Shown: positions 43,360 to 52,330, numbered from the stretch's first letter. The stretch: 64,000 bases of DNA from Eutrophovita sp913057845 (GCA_963925895.1 CAWUVH010000004.1:76279-140278); one strand, 5' to 3'. Notes: a model not told the origin generated them from the sequence alone. Numbers and translations are program-made.

Positions 43360-43494
43360 TATGTAGTCACTCGAATTGAGTAGCGATCCAGGCAACTGAC
43401 CCAATAAAAAAATCGGTAAAATTGATGCCTAACTTCAACGAAGCCTAAGGTATAAGTTTTATCCCTTGACCACATAACAAACACTCATAAGTTA

Positions 43495-44409
43495 ATGAAC
43501 AACGATAATTTTGAAAAAAACACTCTCACTGATTTAGCGCAAGCATCACTGGTGGAGCAGCGGCGGACTCGTCGATGGAAGATATTCTTTCGATTTATCT
43601 ATTTGGCAATTGCTGTTGGTGTATTCATAACTGTGACGGTTGATGATGGAACGCCTAATCACGGCCCACACACCGCCATCGTAGATTTAGATGGCGTAAT
43701 TGCATCGGGTGCACCTGCGAATGCCTACGATGTCATTGCAGGGCTAGAGGGTGCGTTTGCAAATGAGAATGTCAAAGGCATAGTCATTCGTATCAATAGT
43801 CCTGGAGGCAGTCCGGTTCAATCAGAATTGATCAATCAAGAAATCACGCGCCTACGCGGCATCAATCCCAATATCCCGGTTTATGCCGTCGTCGAAGATC
43901 TCTGCGCATCGGGTGGATACTATGTTGCCGTAGCTGCAAACCAAATCTATGTGTCTCCCTCAAGTATTGTGGGCTCTATTGGGGTTCGTATGGACGGATT
44001 TGAATTTACTGAGGCGTTAGAGTCCCTAGGCATTAAACGTCGATTGCTGACCGCCGGGAAGAACAAAGGGTTTCTGGATCCATTTTCACCCATGAAACCA
44101 GAGCAGCGAGACCATGCAACATCAATTCTTAATAACATTCATCAACAGTTCATCAAGGCCGTAACTGTAGGACGAGGAGAGCGCCTAAAAGAGACACCTG
44201 AGATCTTTTCTGGCTTGGTTTGGACTGGCGAGCAGAGCATTAACCTCGGATTGGCGGACGCCTACGGCAGCGTGCTGTCAGTATCTCGGGATGTTATTGG
44301 GGCCCCAGAACTGGTTAATTATTCGGTGAAAGAGGGATTTGGTGAGCGTATTGCGAGAAAGTTTGGCGCAGAGATATTCAATAAAACAATGAGTTACAAC
44401 TTATATTAA
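43495..44409 (+). CDS. sppA: signal peptide peptidase SppA, S49 family
   Basis: A 304-residue membrane protease of the short (36K) type. One membrane segment lies near residues 32-50 (IFFRFIYLAIAVGVFITV). The catalytic Ser is in CASGGYYVAVAA and the Lys-dyad region is in SIVGSIGVRMDG and downstream. It degrades released signal peptides. A 135-base gap precedes it, so it likely has its own promoter. It converges with maf. Confidence 0.9.
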   Translation: MNNDNFEKNTLTDLAQASLVEQRRTRRWKIFFRFIYLAIAVGVFITVTVDDGTPNHGPHTAIVDLDGVIASGAPANAYDVIAGLEGAFANENVKGIVIRINSPGGSPVQSELINQEITRLRGINPNIPVYAVVEDLCASGGYYVAVAANQIYVSPSSIVGSIGVRMDGFEFTEALESLGIKRRLLTAGKNKGFLDPFSPMKPEQRDHATSILNNIHQQFIKAVTVGRGERLKETPEIFSGLVWTGEQSINLGLADAYGSVLSVSRDVIGAPELVNYSVKEGFGERIARKFGAEIFNKTMSYNLY

Positions 44410-44426
44410 CGGTAATTTATAAAGTG

Positions 44427-45020
44427 CTACGGCAATATAACGCCCTCATCTCGAAGCATCCTTGAGAGGGCGATTAAAGGCAAGCCGACCAAGGCGGTTG
44501 GATCTGAGCCAAGAATCGATTCGAGCAGGGTAATGCCCAAGCCCTCAGACTTAGCACTTCCCGCACAGCCCAGCACATCTTCTGCCTCTACATAGCGTTC
44601 GATCTCAGATAGGCTAAGCTGTCGAAATGTAACCTCGGTATCAACTACTACCGATTGATGCACGTTGGTGTGTGCGTTCAATACGCATACGCCCGTATAA
44701 AAAAATGCAGTTCGCCCGCTCGCAAATTTAAGCTGCTCGATAGCTTTGTCTAAACTGCCTGGTTTAGATAATCTCACCCCATCACATTCGGCCACTTGAT
44801 CCGAGCCAATGATAAAGTCCTTCCCACTCAAAGAAGTTATGGCGCGTGCTTTAGCAATAGATAATCTCTCTGCGCACACCCGAGCATCCTCATTGGGCAG
44901 CGGGGTCTCATCCACATTTGGGGATTCCACTTGAAAGTCTTGATAAATACGCCCAAGTAACTCGCGGCGATATATCGAAGTAGACGCAAGAACAATAATT
45001 GGTAAGGTGCGGGAACTCAT
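44427..45020 (-). CDS. Maf/YceF-like nucleoside triphosphate pyrophosphatase
   Basis: A 197-residue Maf-type protein that hydrolyses unusual or modified nucleotides. LASTSIYRRELLGRI opens the protein, with ESPNVDETP, IIGSDQVAECDG and the closing GSDPTALVGLPLIAL following in the usual order. The ATG at 45020 is used because it aligns with LASTS; a longer frame to 45125 would run into the yceD start. The YceF branch (m7GTP) is likely from its place beside yceD. It is divergent from yceD. Confidence 0.9.
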   Translation of the reverse strand: MSSRTLPIIVLASTSIYRRELLGRIYQDFQVESPNVDETPLPNEDARVCAERLSIAKARAITSLSGKDFIIGSDQVAECDGVRLSKPGSLDKAIEQLKFASGRTAFFYTGVCVLNAHTNVHQSVVVDTEVTFRQLSLSEIERYVEAEDVLGCAGSAKSEGLGITLLESILGSDPTALVGLPLIALSRMLRDEGVILP

Positions 45021-45045
45021 GGCTCTAATCTTTTTAGATAAAATT

Positions 45046-45074
45046 TTGACAAATGCACATATAATCAATATTAT
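45046..45074 (+). promoter_or_regulatory. near-consensus sigma-70 promoter for yceD-rpmF-plsX-fab
   Basis: TTGACA at 45046-45051 and TATTAT at 45069-45074 are spaced by exactly 17 bases. Transcription would start near 45081, only about three bases before the yceD ATG (45084). A second -10-like TATAAT lies at 45060-45065 but lacks a -35 box at the right distance. Confidence 0.8.
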
Positions 45075-45083
45075 GCGCGCGCA

Positions 45084-45575
45084 ATGAACAACCGACCCAT
45101 CATCGACACATTGGGCTTTGCCCAAAAAACACAGTCACAAGACCTCCAGCTCAAACTGGTTGACTTGCCAAGGCTAACTGATGTGTCGGCTATCGTAAAT
45201 GACGTCATTCAAGCAAACATCATTGGCGGAATACAGCACGACGGTAAGTCGTTTATCGAACTTAAGATTTTAAGTGGTTTGACGCTGACATGCCAACGGT
45301 GCATTGGTTTATTTGATTTTCAGATTAATTCGCACAGTCGGTTTATAATAACGCCCACAGAAGATGAGCTGGTTGAGATTTCGCAGGAAGAGCAAAATAT
45401 CAACACGATGCTCGCTGAGAATGAATTAGATCTTATTGAATTTGTAGAAGATGAACTATTGTTGGCCTTGCCAATGGTTCCGCTTCACAAAGAAGGAGAT
45501 TGTGAAAGACCTCAGCTGCTGGATGAGCAGTCAGATCCGACAAAACCGCTCAGTGGACTGAGACAGTCATCTTAA
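45084..45575 (+). CDS. yceD: YceD/DUF177 family rRNA accumulation protein
   Basis: A 163-residue YceD protein, needed for normal levels of 23S rRNA in E. coli and plants. The diagnostic LTCQRCIGLFDF zinc-like motif lies in the middle, an acidic stretch follows and PLHKEGDCE is near the end. No ribosome site precedes the ATG, which lies next to the predicted transcription start. rpmF follows after 26 bases, the usual pairing. Confidence 0.93.
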   Translation: MNNRPIIDTLGFAQKTQSQDLQLKLVDLPRLTDVSAIVNDVIQANIIGGIQHDGKSFIELKILSGLTLTCQRCIGLFDFQINSHSRFIITPTEDELVEISQEEQNINTMLAENELDLIEFVEDELLLALPMVPLHKEGDCERPQLLDEQSDPTKPLSGLRQSS

Positions 45576-45601
45576 ATTTAGAAACTTTGGAGTGAACACA
45601 A

Positions 45602-45781
45602 ATGGCCGTACAAAAAACTAAAGTATCACCATCTCGTCGTAATATGCGTCGTTCGCACGATGCGTTAACTGGCCCATCAATAGCGATCGAGCCAAGTACT
45701 GGAGAAACGCATCTTCGTCATCACATCAGCCCAAACGGCTTTTATCGTGGCAAGAAAGTCATTCAGAAAAGCGACGATTAA
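45602..45781 (+). CDS. rpmF: 50S ribosomal protein L32
   Basis: A 59-residue ribosomal protein. It starts MAVQKTKVSPSRRNMRRSHD, the unmistakable L32 opening, and closes with HLRHHISPNGFYRGKKVI. GGAG lies about 9 bases before the ATG. The zinc cysteines of some L32 forms are absent, as in E. coli-type L32. It lies in yceD-rpmF-plsX order and is followed by a strong palindrome. Confidence 0.98.
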   Translation: MAVQKTKVSPSRRNMRRSHDALTGPSIAIEPSTGETHLRHHISPNGFYRGKKVIQKSDD

Positions 45782-45783
45782 AT

Positions 45784-45815
45784 TTTTTGTAGGCACTGAT
45801 CAGTGCTTACAAAAA
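45784..45815. repeat. 16-base-arm palindrome between rpmF and plsX
   Basis: The core GCACTGATCAGTGC is a perfect 14-base palindrome; the arms extend to TTTTTGTA and TACAAAAA with a single G/T pair (a wobble in RNA). No T run follows on either side apart from that in the arms, so it is not a standard terminator. It begins three bases after the rpmF stop. Confidence 0.8.
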
Positions 45816-45888
45816 TTTGGCACACCAGCAACTTGAGACACAGTATTCAAGTGAGTTGCGCTGATGTGCAACAATCGACATACATCCA

Positions 45889-46902
45889 ATGACCGTCACA
45901 ATAGCACTTGATTGCATGGGCGGTGACCATGGCGTCAAGGTTACCGTTCCTACTGCTATTCATTTCGTCAAAACTCGTCCCGATGCGCACGTCATATTAG
46001 TGGGCCTCTCAGATGAGATTAATAAAACGTTAAGCCGACATCCGCACAACCAAGATCGTTTAACAGTCATTCATGCTGAAGAAGTCATTGGTATGGACGA
46101 AGGTCCTGCACAGGCACTACGCACCAAGAAAAACTCATCCATGAGAATCGCAGTCAACCTGATCAAAGAAGAACAGGCAAATGCATGTGTGAGTGCGGGC
46201 AATACAGGTGCCTTGATGGCGATTTCGAGATTTGTACTCAAAATGTTACCCGGTATTGAACGGCCAGCGATCGCGTCTTTTTTACCAACCCATCATGGTC
46301 AAGTCTGCATGCTCGATTTGGGAGCAAACGTGGACTGCTCCGCTGAGCATTTATTTCAATTCGCTGTCATGGGAAGCTGCTTGGTAAGCTCGAGCGGCGG
46401 CAGTAATTTCCCAAGCATTGGCCTTCTGAATGTTGGGTCAGAGGACATCAAAGGAAATGAAGTCGTTAAAGAGGCCTCAGAATTATTAAAACATAGTTCA
46501 CTCAATTTCAAGGGCAATGTTGAGGGCACAGATATTTATAGAGGCACAACGGATGTAATTGTTTGCGACGGGTTTGTCGGTAATGTCGCACTCAAAACAT
46601 CAGAGGGATTAGCCCAGATGTTAGGGAAGTATCTCAAAGAGGAGTTTCACCGAAACACACTCACGAAGATCTTAGGGGTATTGGCATCACCGGTGATCAA
46701 TCGTTTTAAACAACGTGTAGATCATAGGAGATACAACGGCGCAAGCTTATTAGGGTTAAGGGGCATTGTCGTCAAAAGTCATGGGGCAGCTGACGTGTAT
46801 AGCCTCGGATTTGCAATGCAAAGAGCCTATGAAGAAGTTAAACACTCTATGCTCGATGCGATCACTGACAATATCAAAGTGCCGGAACAAAGAGAGTTGT
46901 GA
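45889..46902 (+). CDS. plsX: phosphate acyltransferase PlsX
   Basis: A 337-residue enzyme that makes acyl-phosphate from acyl-ACP for phospholipid synthesis. ALDCMGGDHG at the N-terminus and SAGNTGALMA in the middle are family motifs, and VVCDGFVGNVALKTSEG lies in the last third. It opens the fatty-acid cluster and its stop overlaps the fabH ATG by one base. The start lacks a clear ribosome site. Confidence 0.95.
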   Translation: MTVTIALDCMGGDHGVKVTVPTAIHFVKTRPDAHVILVGLSDEINKTLSRHPHNQDRLTVIHAEEVIGMDEGPAQALRTKKNSSMRIAVNLIKEEQANACVSAGNTGALMAISRFVLKMLPGIERPAIASFLPTHHGQVCMLDLGANVDCSAEHLFQFAVMGSCLVSSSGGSNFPSIGLLNVGSEDIKGNEVVKEASELLKHSSLNFKGNVEGTDIYRGTTDVIVCDGFVGNVALKTSEGLAQMLGKYLKEEFHRNTLTKILGVLASPVINRFKQRVDHRRYNGASLLGLRGIVVKSHGAADVYSLGFAMQRAYEEVKHSMLDAITDNIKVPEQREL

Positions 46903-47858
46903 TGTATTCGCGAATTATTGGGACAGGAAGTTACCTACCTGAAAAAATATTAACGAATAAAGATCTTGAAAAATTTGTTGATACCAACGATGAATGGATT
47001 GTGTCGCGTTCAGGCATCAAGCAAAGGCATGTCGCAGCAGATGATGAGGCCACAAGTGACTTAGCTACGAAAGCGGCTCAAATAGCAATTCAAAATTCCG
47101 GTCTTAATGCCAGCGACATAGATCTCGTTATCGTCGCGACAACAACACCCGATATGGTTTTTCCAAGCACGGCCTGCATCGTGCAATCCAAATTAAACAT
47201 TTCCGGATGTCCTGCGTTTGATGTCCAAGCGGTGTGCTCGGGTTTTGTTTATGGGCTGAATATCGCTGACTTGTTTATAAAGAGTGGTCAAGCAAAAAAC
47301 GTATTACTCATTGGCGCTGAAGTCTATTCACGTATTCTTGACTGGAATGATCGAACCACGTGTGTGCTGTTTGGCGATGGCGCAGGTGCTGTCGTACTCT
47401 CTAGCTCTGATAGCCCAGGGATTCTTCAAACGAGCCTGCACGCAGATGGGTCTTTGTACAAACACTTATGCGTTCCCGGTTGGGTTAAAGGTGGGAAGGT
47501 AGATGGATCACCTATGGTCCAAATGGATGGGGGCATCGTATTTAAATTTGCAGTTAAGGTTTTCGAGCAAACTGCCAGAGAGTTACTCACCGCCTCTGGA
47601 AAAACGATAGAAGAGCTCGATTGGTTTATTCCTCATCAAGCCAACATTCGGATTATGGAGTCCACCGCAAAGAAACTAAACTTACCCTTGGAGCGATTGG
47701 TCGCAACTGTAGACCACCACGGCAATACCTCTGCCGCATCCATCCCTTTAGCGCTCGATGAAGCGGTTCGAGACGGGAGAGTCAATAAAGGACAATTATT
47801 GTTATTTGCCGGTGTTGGCGGCGGGTTCACGTGGGGTGGAGCTCTTCTTGAATTCTAG
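46902..47858 (+). CDS. fabH: 3-oxoacyl-ACP synthase III (FabH)
   Basis: A 318-residue initiating condensing enzyme joining acetyl-CoA and malonyl-ACP. The active Cys is in VQAVCSGFVYGL, His in FIPHQANIRIM and Asn in DHHGNTSAAS. ATG 46902 is used; a GTG one codon earlier is possible. In Pseudomonas aeruginosa the equivalent cluster lacks fabH, so its presence here is closer to the E. coli order. Confidence 0.95.
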   Translation: MYSRIIGTGSYLPEKILTNKDLEKFVDTNDEWIVSRSGIKQRHVAADDEATSDLATKAAQIAIQNSGLNASDIDLVIVATTTPDMVFPSTACIVQSKLNISGCPAFDVQAVCSGFVYGLNIADLFIKSGQAKNVLLIGAEVYSRILDWNDRTTCVLFGDGAGAVVLSSSDSPGILQTSLHADGSLYKHLCVPGWVKGGKVDGSPMVQMDGGIVFKFAVKVFEQTARELLTASGKTIEELDWFIPHQANIRIMESTAKKLNLPLERLVATVDHHGNTSAASIPLALDEAVRDGRVNKGQLLLFAGVGGGFTWGGALLEF

Positions 47859-47881
47859 TATTAAATAAAGGAATAACGATT

Positions 47882-48820
47882 GTGACAATAGCTTTTTTGT
47901 TTCCCGGGCAAGGATCCCAATCGGTGGGCATGATGGATGTTTTCTCCGAGGTTAGGGTTGTTAAAGACACATTTGAAGAGGCCTCGGTAATCCTCCAACA
48001 GGATATGTGGCAGCTCGCGCACGCGGGTTCAGAGGACCAACTCGCGCTCACAACCAACACCCAACCTTTAATGCTCATATCTGACGTTGCGATGTATCGC
48101 GCTTGGATCAAACTAGGCGGCAAGTTACCTTCAATTTTAGCTGGGCATAGTCTGGGAGAATATGCCGCTTTGGTAGCGTCTGGTGCACTTAACTTCACCG
48201 ATGCAGTACCGCTTGTTCGGCAAAGGTCAGAACTGATGCAAAATGCCGTGCCATCAGGTGTTGGTGCAATGGCTGCAGTGTTGGGCTTGAGTGATGAAAA
48301 CATTACCTTAGCGTGTCAAAACGCTACGGCAGAGGGAGGAGTAGCGGAACCCGCAAATTACAACGCCCCAGGACAAGTCGTGATAGCTGGGAACAAAGAA
48401 ACGGTTGAAAAAGCCGTTGAGGAGGCAAAAAAACTTGGTGCTAAGCGCGCAATGTTGCTTGCAATGAGCACCCCGTCTCACTGTAGCCTCATCAAACCAG
48501 CAGCAGACCTATTTGCATCAGTTTTAGACACAGTAAGTATTGGATCTACGGAGATTCCAGTCGTGCATAACGAAAACGTTCAAGAATCGAGTACAGCGCA
48601 GGATATTAAAGAGCGTTTATATCAACAACTATTTAAGCCGGTTCGTTGGGTTGAGACTATTCGCCATATTGTTAAGAAAGACATTCGTATCGGATGCGAA
48701 TGTGGTCCAGGAAAAGTAATTACCGGTCTCAACAAACGAATCGACAAAGAGTTCCAAATGATTTCTTTGGCCTCTCCAGAGGCAATGGAGCTAGCCATGA
48801 ACGAATTTTCAGGAGGTTAA
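47882..48820 (+). CDS. fabD: malonyl-CoA:ACP transacylase (FabD)
   Basis: A 312-residue enzyme that loads malonate on ACP. FLFPGQGSQSVGM opens the protein; the nucleophilic Ser is in AGHSLGEYAAL; the His is in STPSHCSL. GTG 47882 is the start, with AAGGAATAACG upstream. fabG begins two bases after the stop. Confidence 0.96.
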   Translation: MTIAFLFPGQGSQSVGMMDVFSEVRVVKDTFEEASVILQQDMWQLAHAGSEDQLALTTNTQPLMLISDVAMYRAWIKLGGKLPSILAGHSLGEYAALVASGALNFTDAVPLVRQRSELMQNAVPSGVGAMAAVLGLSDENITLACQNATAEGGVAEPANYNAPGQVVIAGNKETVEKAVEEAKKLGAKRAMLLAMSTPSHCSLIKPAADLFASVLDTVSIGSTEIPVVHNENVQESSTAQDIKERLYQQLFKPVRWVETIRHIVKKDIRIGCECGPGKVITGLNKRIDKEFQMISLASPEAMELAMNEFSGG

Positions 48821-48822
48821 CT

Positions 48823-49572
48823 ATGAATATAAGTTTGGCAGGTGAGGTGATCCTCGTGACTGGAGCGAGTCGCGGCATCGGTGCAGAGATTGCAAAGACG
48901 TTGGGTCTTGCGGGTGCAACCGTTGCAGGAACAGCCACTACAGATGAAGGGGCAAATCGGATTACTGAGATCTTCAAAAAAGAGAACATATCAGGTCGTG
49001 GCTATCGATTGGATGTCTCTAAGGTAGAAGAGTGCACTGCAGTCCTCTCGGAAGTAGAGAAGACACACGGGGCCATTTCAATCCTCATCAACAACGCTGG
49101 CATCACCAGAGATAATCTATTGATGAGAATGAAAGAAGATGAATGGGATGACATCATGGATACCAATCTCAAGTCTGTCTATCGGCTCTCAAAACTCGTA
49201 TGTCGGGGCATGATGAAAGCGCGATCTGGAAAAATCATCAACTTGACCTCTGTTGTTGGGTTCATGGGTAACGCGGGTCAATCCAATTATGCTGCCGCGA
49301 AAGCAGGAATCGTGGGGTTCAGTAAATCTCTAGCCCGAGAACTCGGTGGGAGAAATATCAACGTTAATTGCGTGGCCCCTGGTTTTATTGATACAGAAAT
49401 GACACAAGGTTTGGCCGAAGAGCAGAAAAAAACCTTAATTAATCAAGTGCCTTTAGGCCGTTTGGGCGAAGTCTCAGATATTGCGAATGCCGTTTTATTT
49501 TTGGCATCCAATCTATCCAGATACATCACAGGATCAACGATTCATGTCAATGGTGGCATGTTGATGGAATAG
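48823..49572 (+). CDS. fabG: 3-oxoacyl-ACP reductase (FabG)
   Basis: A 249-residue SDR of the fatty-acid cycle. TGASRGIG, NNAG, and the catalytic NYAAAKAG are in place, and GSTIHVNGGM closes the protein. AGGAGG stands 6 bases before ATG 48823; an in-frame upstream extension to 48694 lies inside fabD and is not used. A terminator-like hairpin lies between fabG and acpP. Confidence 0.96.
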   Translation: MNISLAGEVILVTGASRGIGAEIAKTLGLAGATVAGTATTDEGANRITEIFKKENISGRGYRLDVSKVEECTAVLSEVEKTHGAISILINNAGITRDNLLMRMKEDEWDDIMDTNLKSVYRLSKLVCRGMMKARSGKIINLTSVVGFMGNAGQSNYAAAKAGIVGFSKSLARELGGRNINVNCVAPGFIDTEMTQGLAEEQKKTLINQVPLGRLGEVSDIANAVLFLASNLSRYITGSTIHVNGGMLME

Positions 49573-49608
49573 ACCCAAAGTTGCCTTTTATTTGGTAAAA
49601 TACCGCGC

Positions 49609-49643
49609 TTTAGTGAAGCGAATTCACTAAATCATTTTTTTTT
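49609..49643 (+). terminator. hairpin with T run between fabG and acpP
   Basis: TTTAGTGAA and TTCACTAAA are perfect 9-base arms with a five-base loop, followed three bases later by nine T. It lies 22 bases before the acpP ATG. It would partly terminate the plsX-fabG message and make acpP more dependent on its own promoter. Confidence 0.75.
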
Positions 49644-49664
49644 AGAAACTGAGGGGTTTTGTAC

Positions 49665-49904
49665 ATGGAATCAATCGAGCAACGCGTCAAGAAAATTGTT
49701 GCTGAGCAGCTGGGTGTTAACGAAGCTGACATCAAAAATGAGTCCACCTTTGTAGATGATCTAGGTGCTGATTCACTGGATACCGTTGAATTGGTTATGG
49801 CACTCGAGGAAGAATTCGAATGCGAGATTCCTGACGAAGAAGCTGAAAAAATCACATCAGTCCAGCAAGCTATCGATTACGTCAACTCTAATCAAGATAG
49901 CTAA
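49665..49904 (+). CDS. acpP: acyl carrier protein
   Basis: A 79-residue carrier. The phosphopantetheine Ser37 is in LGADSLDTVELVMALEEEF. GAGGGG precedes ATG 49665; two extra codons upstream in frame start with TTG and are not needed. The usual fabG-acpP-fabF order holds. Confidence 0.98.
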   Translation: MESIEQRVKKIVAEQLGVNEADIKNESTFVDDLGADSLDTVELVMALEEEFECEIPDEEAEKITSVQQAIDYVNSNQDS

Positions 49905-49946
49905 CCCAGCAGCAAGGGTGCTATCAAAATACTCAAGGAGTAGTCG

Positions 49947-51188
49947 GTGTCAAAACGTCGGGTCGTCGTAACTGGGCTGGGCATTGTTTGCCCTGTTGGG
50001 AACAATGCTCCAAAGGCTTGGGGAAATATTCTGGAAGGACAATCTGGAATAGGTACGATTACCCGTTTTGATGCAACGCCATTCGCGTCGCACATCGCTG
50101 GAGAAGTAAAAGATTTTGATATTACAACGATCATTCCTGCGAAGGACGCCCGCCGTATGGATACCTTTATTCATTACGGACTCGCAGCTGGTATCGAAGC
50201 TCTAGAGGATGCCGGATTCTCAAAATCGCCTGACAACGCAGAGCGTATCGGCGTCAATATTGGGTCGGGTATCGGTGGGTTACCGCTCATTGAAGACACG
50301 GGTAAAATCTTAGGCGAGGGCGGGCCTCGAAAAATTTCTCCGTTCTTCATCCCAGGCGCTATTATCAACATGGTCGCAGGGAATCTGTCCATCATGTACG
50401 GGCTCAAAGGTCCTAGTCTGGCCATGGTCACTGCCTGCACGACAGCGACTCACTGCATTGGTGATTCCGCCCGATTGATTGAATATGGTGACGTAGATGT
50501 GATGGTGGCGGGTGGAGCAGAGTCCTGCATATCCCCCCTCGGTGTTGGCGGGTTTTCAGCGGCTCGCGCACTCAGCACACGAAATGACGATCCTCTAACA
50601 GCAAGCCGTCCCTGGGATAAAGGTAGAGATGGGTTCGTTTTAGGGGAAGGGGCCGGCGTGCTGGTTCTAGAAGAACTGGAGCACGCCAAACGTCGCGGCG
50701 CTAAGATTTACTGCGAATTAAGTGGGTACGGCATGAGTGCGGATGCGCATCACATCACGGCACCCAGCGAAGATGGGGAGGGCGCAGCTCGTTGCATGAC
50801 CAATGCACTTAAAAACGGTGGCATCGATCCTCATACGATTGACTACATTAATGCACATGGCACATCGACCCCACTGGGCGATATCGCTGAGACCGTGGCG
50901 ATAAAACGTATGTTTGGTGACCATGCCCATGACTTAGCCGTGAGCTCCACCAAATCGAGCATCGGACATCTTCTTGGCGCCGCAGGTGGCGCGGAAGCAG
51001 TATTTACGGTTTTGGCGATTCGAGATCAGATTGCGCCACCGACAATTAATCTAAATGATCCTGACCCAGAGTGTGACTTAGATTATGTCCCTAATGAAGC
51101 CAGAAAAATGATCATCCGTTCCGCTATTTCTAATTCCTTTGGCTTCGGGGGCACAAACGGCAGCCTCGTATTCTCGTCGATTGACTGA
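49947..51188 (+). CDS. fabF: 3-oxoacyl-ACP synthase II (FabF)
   Basis: A 413-residue elongating condensing enzyme. The active Cys is in VTACTTATHCIG, one His in NAHGTSTPLGD and another in SSIGHLLGAAGG. GTG 49947 follows AAGGAG. The next gene in the usual order would be pabC; here a methyltransferase lies there instead. Confidence 0.97.
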   Translation: MSKRRVVVTGLGIVCPVGNNAPKAWGNILEGQSGIGTITRFDATPFASHIAGEVKDFDITTIIPAKDARRMDTFIHYGLAAGIEALEDAGFSKSPDNAERIGVNIGSGIGGLPLIEDTGKILGEGGPRKISPFFIPGAIINMVAGNLSIMYGLKGPSLAMVTACTTATHCIGDSARLIEYGDVDVMVAGGAESCISPLGVGGFSAARALSTRNDDPLTASRPWDKGRDGFVLGEGAGVLVLEELEHAKRRGAKIYCELSGYGMSADAHHITAPSEDGEGAARCMTNALKNGGIDPHTIDYINAHGTSTPLGDIAETVAIKRMFGDHAHDLAVSSTKSSIGHLLGAAGGAEAVFTVLAIRDQIAPPTINLNDPDPECDLDYVPNEARKMIIRSAISNSFGFGGTNGSLVFSSID

Positions 51189-51247
51189 GTCAATGAACTC
51201 AGTCCAATTTGCTGGCCGGCAAACACCGAACGAAAGGTATAAATACT

Positions 51248-52135
51248 TTGACTAAAGAAGCCGATACGTTTGAACGCAGCTGCGATCACTGGAGTGAAGC
51301 CGGCAGGCCGGAGATGGAGGATTTTTATGCCCTAGCCTCGGTCGACTACCAGCATTTGGCTGAAGCAATCGATTGGAAAACCTGGCTTGAAACCAGACAA
51401 GAAGCAGTTGGCTCGCGTTGTTTGCGGCTTCTGGACGTTGCATGCGGATCCGGTAAGTTTCCAGCGGCACTTGTATCTCACGCGAACGTCGCCAACGCCG
51501 CGATTAAGCCTGTTGATTACGCGCTTCTCGATCCATCGAGTTTTTCAATCTCTGAAGCACGGCAGGCGTTGACTTCGCCTTTCAGAGCGGGTGCCGAATA
51601 CGAAATGACATTACAGGACCTCGAGTGTCATCCCGGCTCTTTCGACATCGTCTGGGCGACACATGCATTATATGCAATCCCCCATAACGAACTGGAAACA
51701 GCTCTCAAGCGCATGGTGGATGCAATGGGGCGCGATGGGAAGACGGACAATGGCGGCGCTGGTTTCATAGCCCATGCAAGCGCGCAGTCGCACTACTTAC
51801 AGTTCTTTCAGCACTATCTCTCTGGTTTCAAAGGAGGTGTGGGTGCGCCATACTCTAGTTCAGAACAGATCATCACGATGCTTAGCCAAATGGGTTTGTC
51901 GCTCGAAATTAAAGAAATTAGCTATACCAACGGGGCGCCCGAAGCCAAGGAGCGGCAGGTCGAAAGATACTTACAGCGTTGCTTATTCGATGACACAGTA
52001 AGCCTCAAAGAGATGCTCAGTAATCCGGTTACCGGTCCATATTTGGAGACGTGCCGCAAGAACGGCATGTGGCAGTTTACACAGCACGTTACCATGATCT
52101 TTGTGAACGCCGCGACTGCTTCAGAAGAAAAATAA
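51248..52135 (+). CDS. class I SAM-dependent methyltransferase in the pabC position
   Basis: A 295-residue methyltransferase. Motif I is LLDVACGSGKFPAALV, followed by an acidic-strand region YALLDPSSFS and a motif-IV-like region FDIVWATHALYAI. An N-terminal 60-residue helical part (FERSCDHWSEAGRPEMEDFY) precedes it. The start is TTG 51248 with AAAGG about 10 bases upstream; an upstream TTG at 51209 has no ribosome site. It sits between fabF and mltG, where pabC normally is. An acyl-ACP or lipid substrate, as with BioC, is a reasonable guess from context but not shown by sequence. Confidence 0.75.
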   Translation: MTKEADTFERSCDHWSEAGRPEMEDFYALASVDYQHLAEAIDWKTWLETRQEAVGSRCLRLLDVACGSGKFPAALVSHANVANAAIKPVDYALLDPSSFSISEARQALTSPFRAGAEYEMTLQDLECHPGSFDIVWATHALYAIPHNELETALKRMVDAMGRDGKTDNGGAGFIAHASAQSHYLQFFQHYLSGFKGGVGAPYSSSEQIITMLSQMGLSLEIKEISYTNGAPEAKERQVERYLQRCLFDDTVSLKEMLSNPVTGPYLETCRKNGMWQFTQHVTMIFVNAATASEEK

Positions 52136-52330
52136 TCAAAAGCCAAAAGGATCTTTTATCATTAATCAAACTATGACTATTGTTTCGGCCTGGACACGTC
52201 AGGTCCAAAGCGCTGAACAACCGAGTAATGCTGATTTACGTGATCAATCTTGCCACTATTCATGATAAAAATGCAGGATTTACAGAAGCATTCGCGTGGA
52301 ACGACCGTGATTATAATGGCAAGATATGAC

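Noticed and set aside
48694..48822. N-terminal extension of fabG into fabD
   Set aside because: FabG proteins start at the MNISLAGEV position, and AGGAGG marks ATG 48823 as the start.
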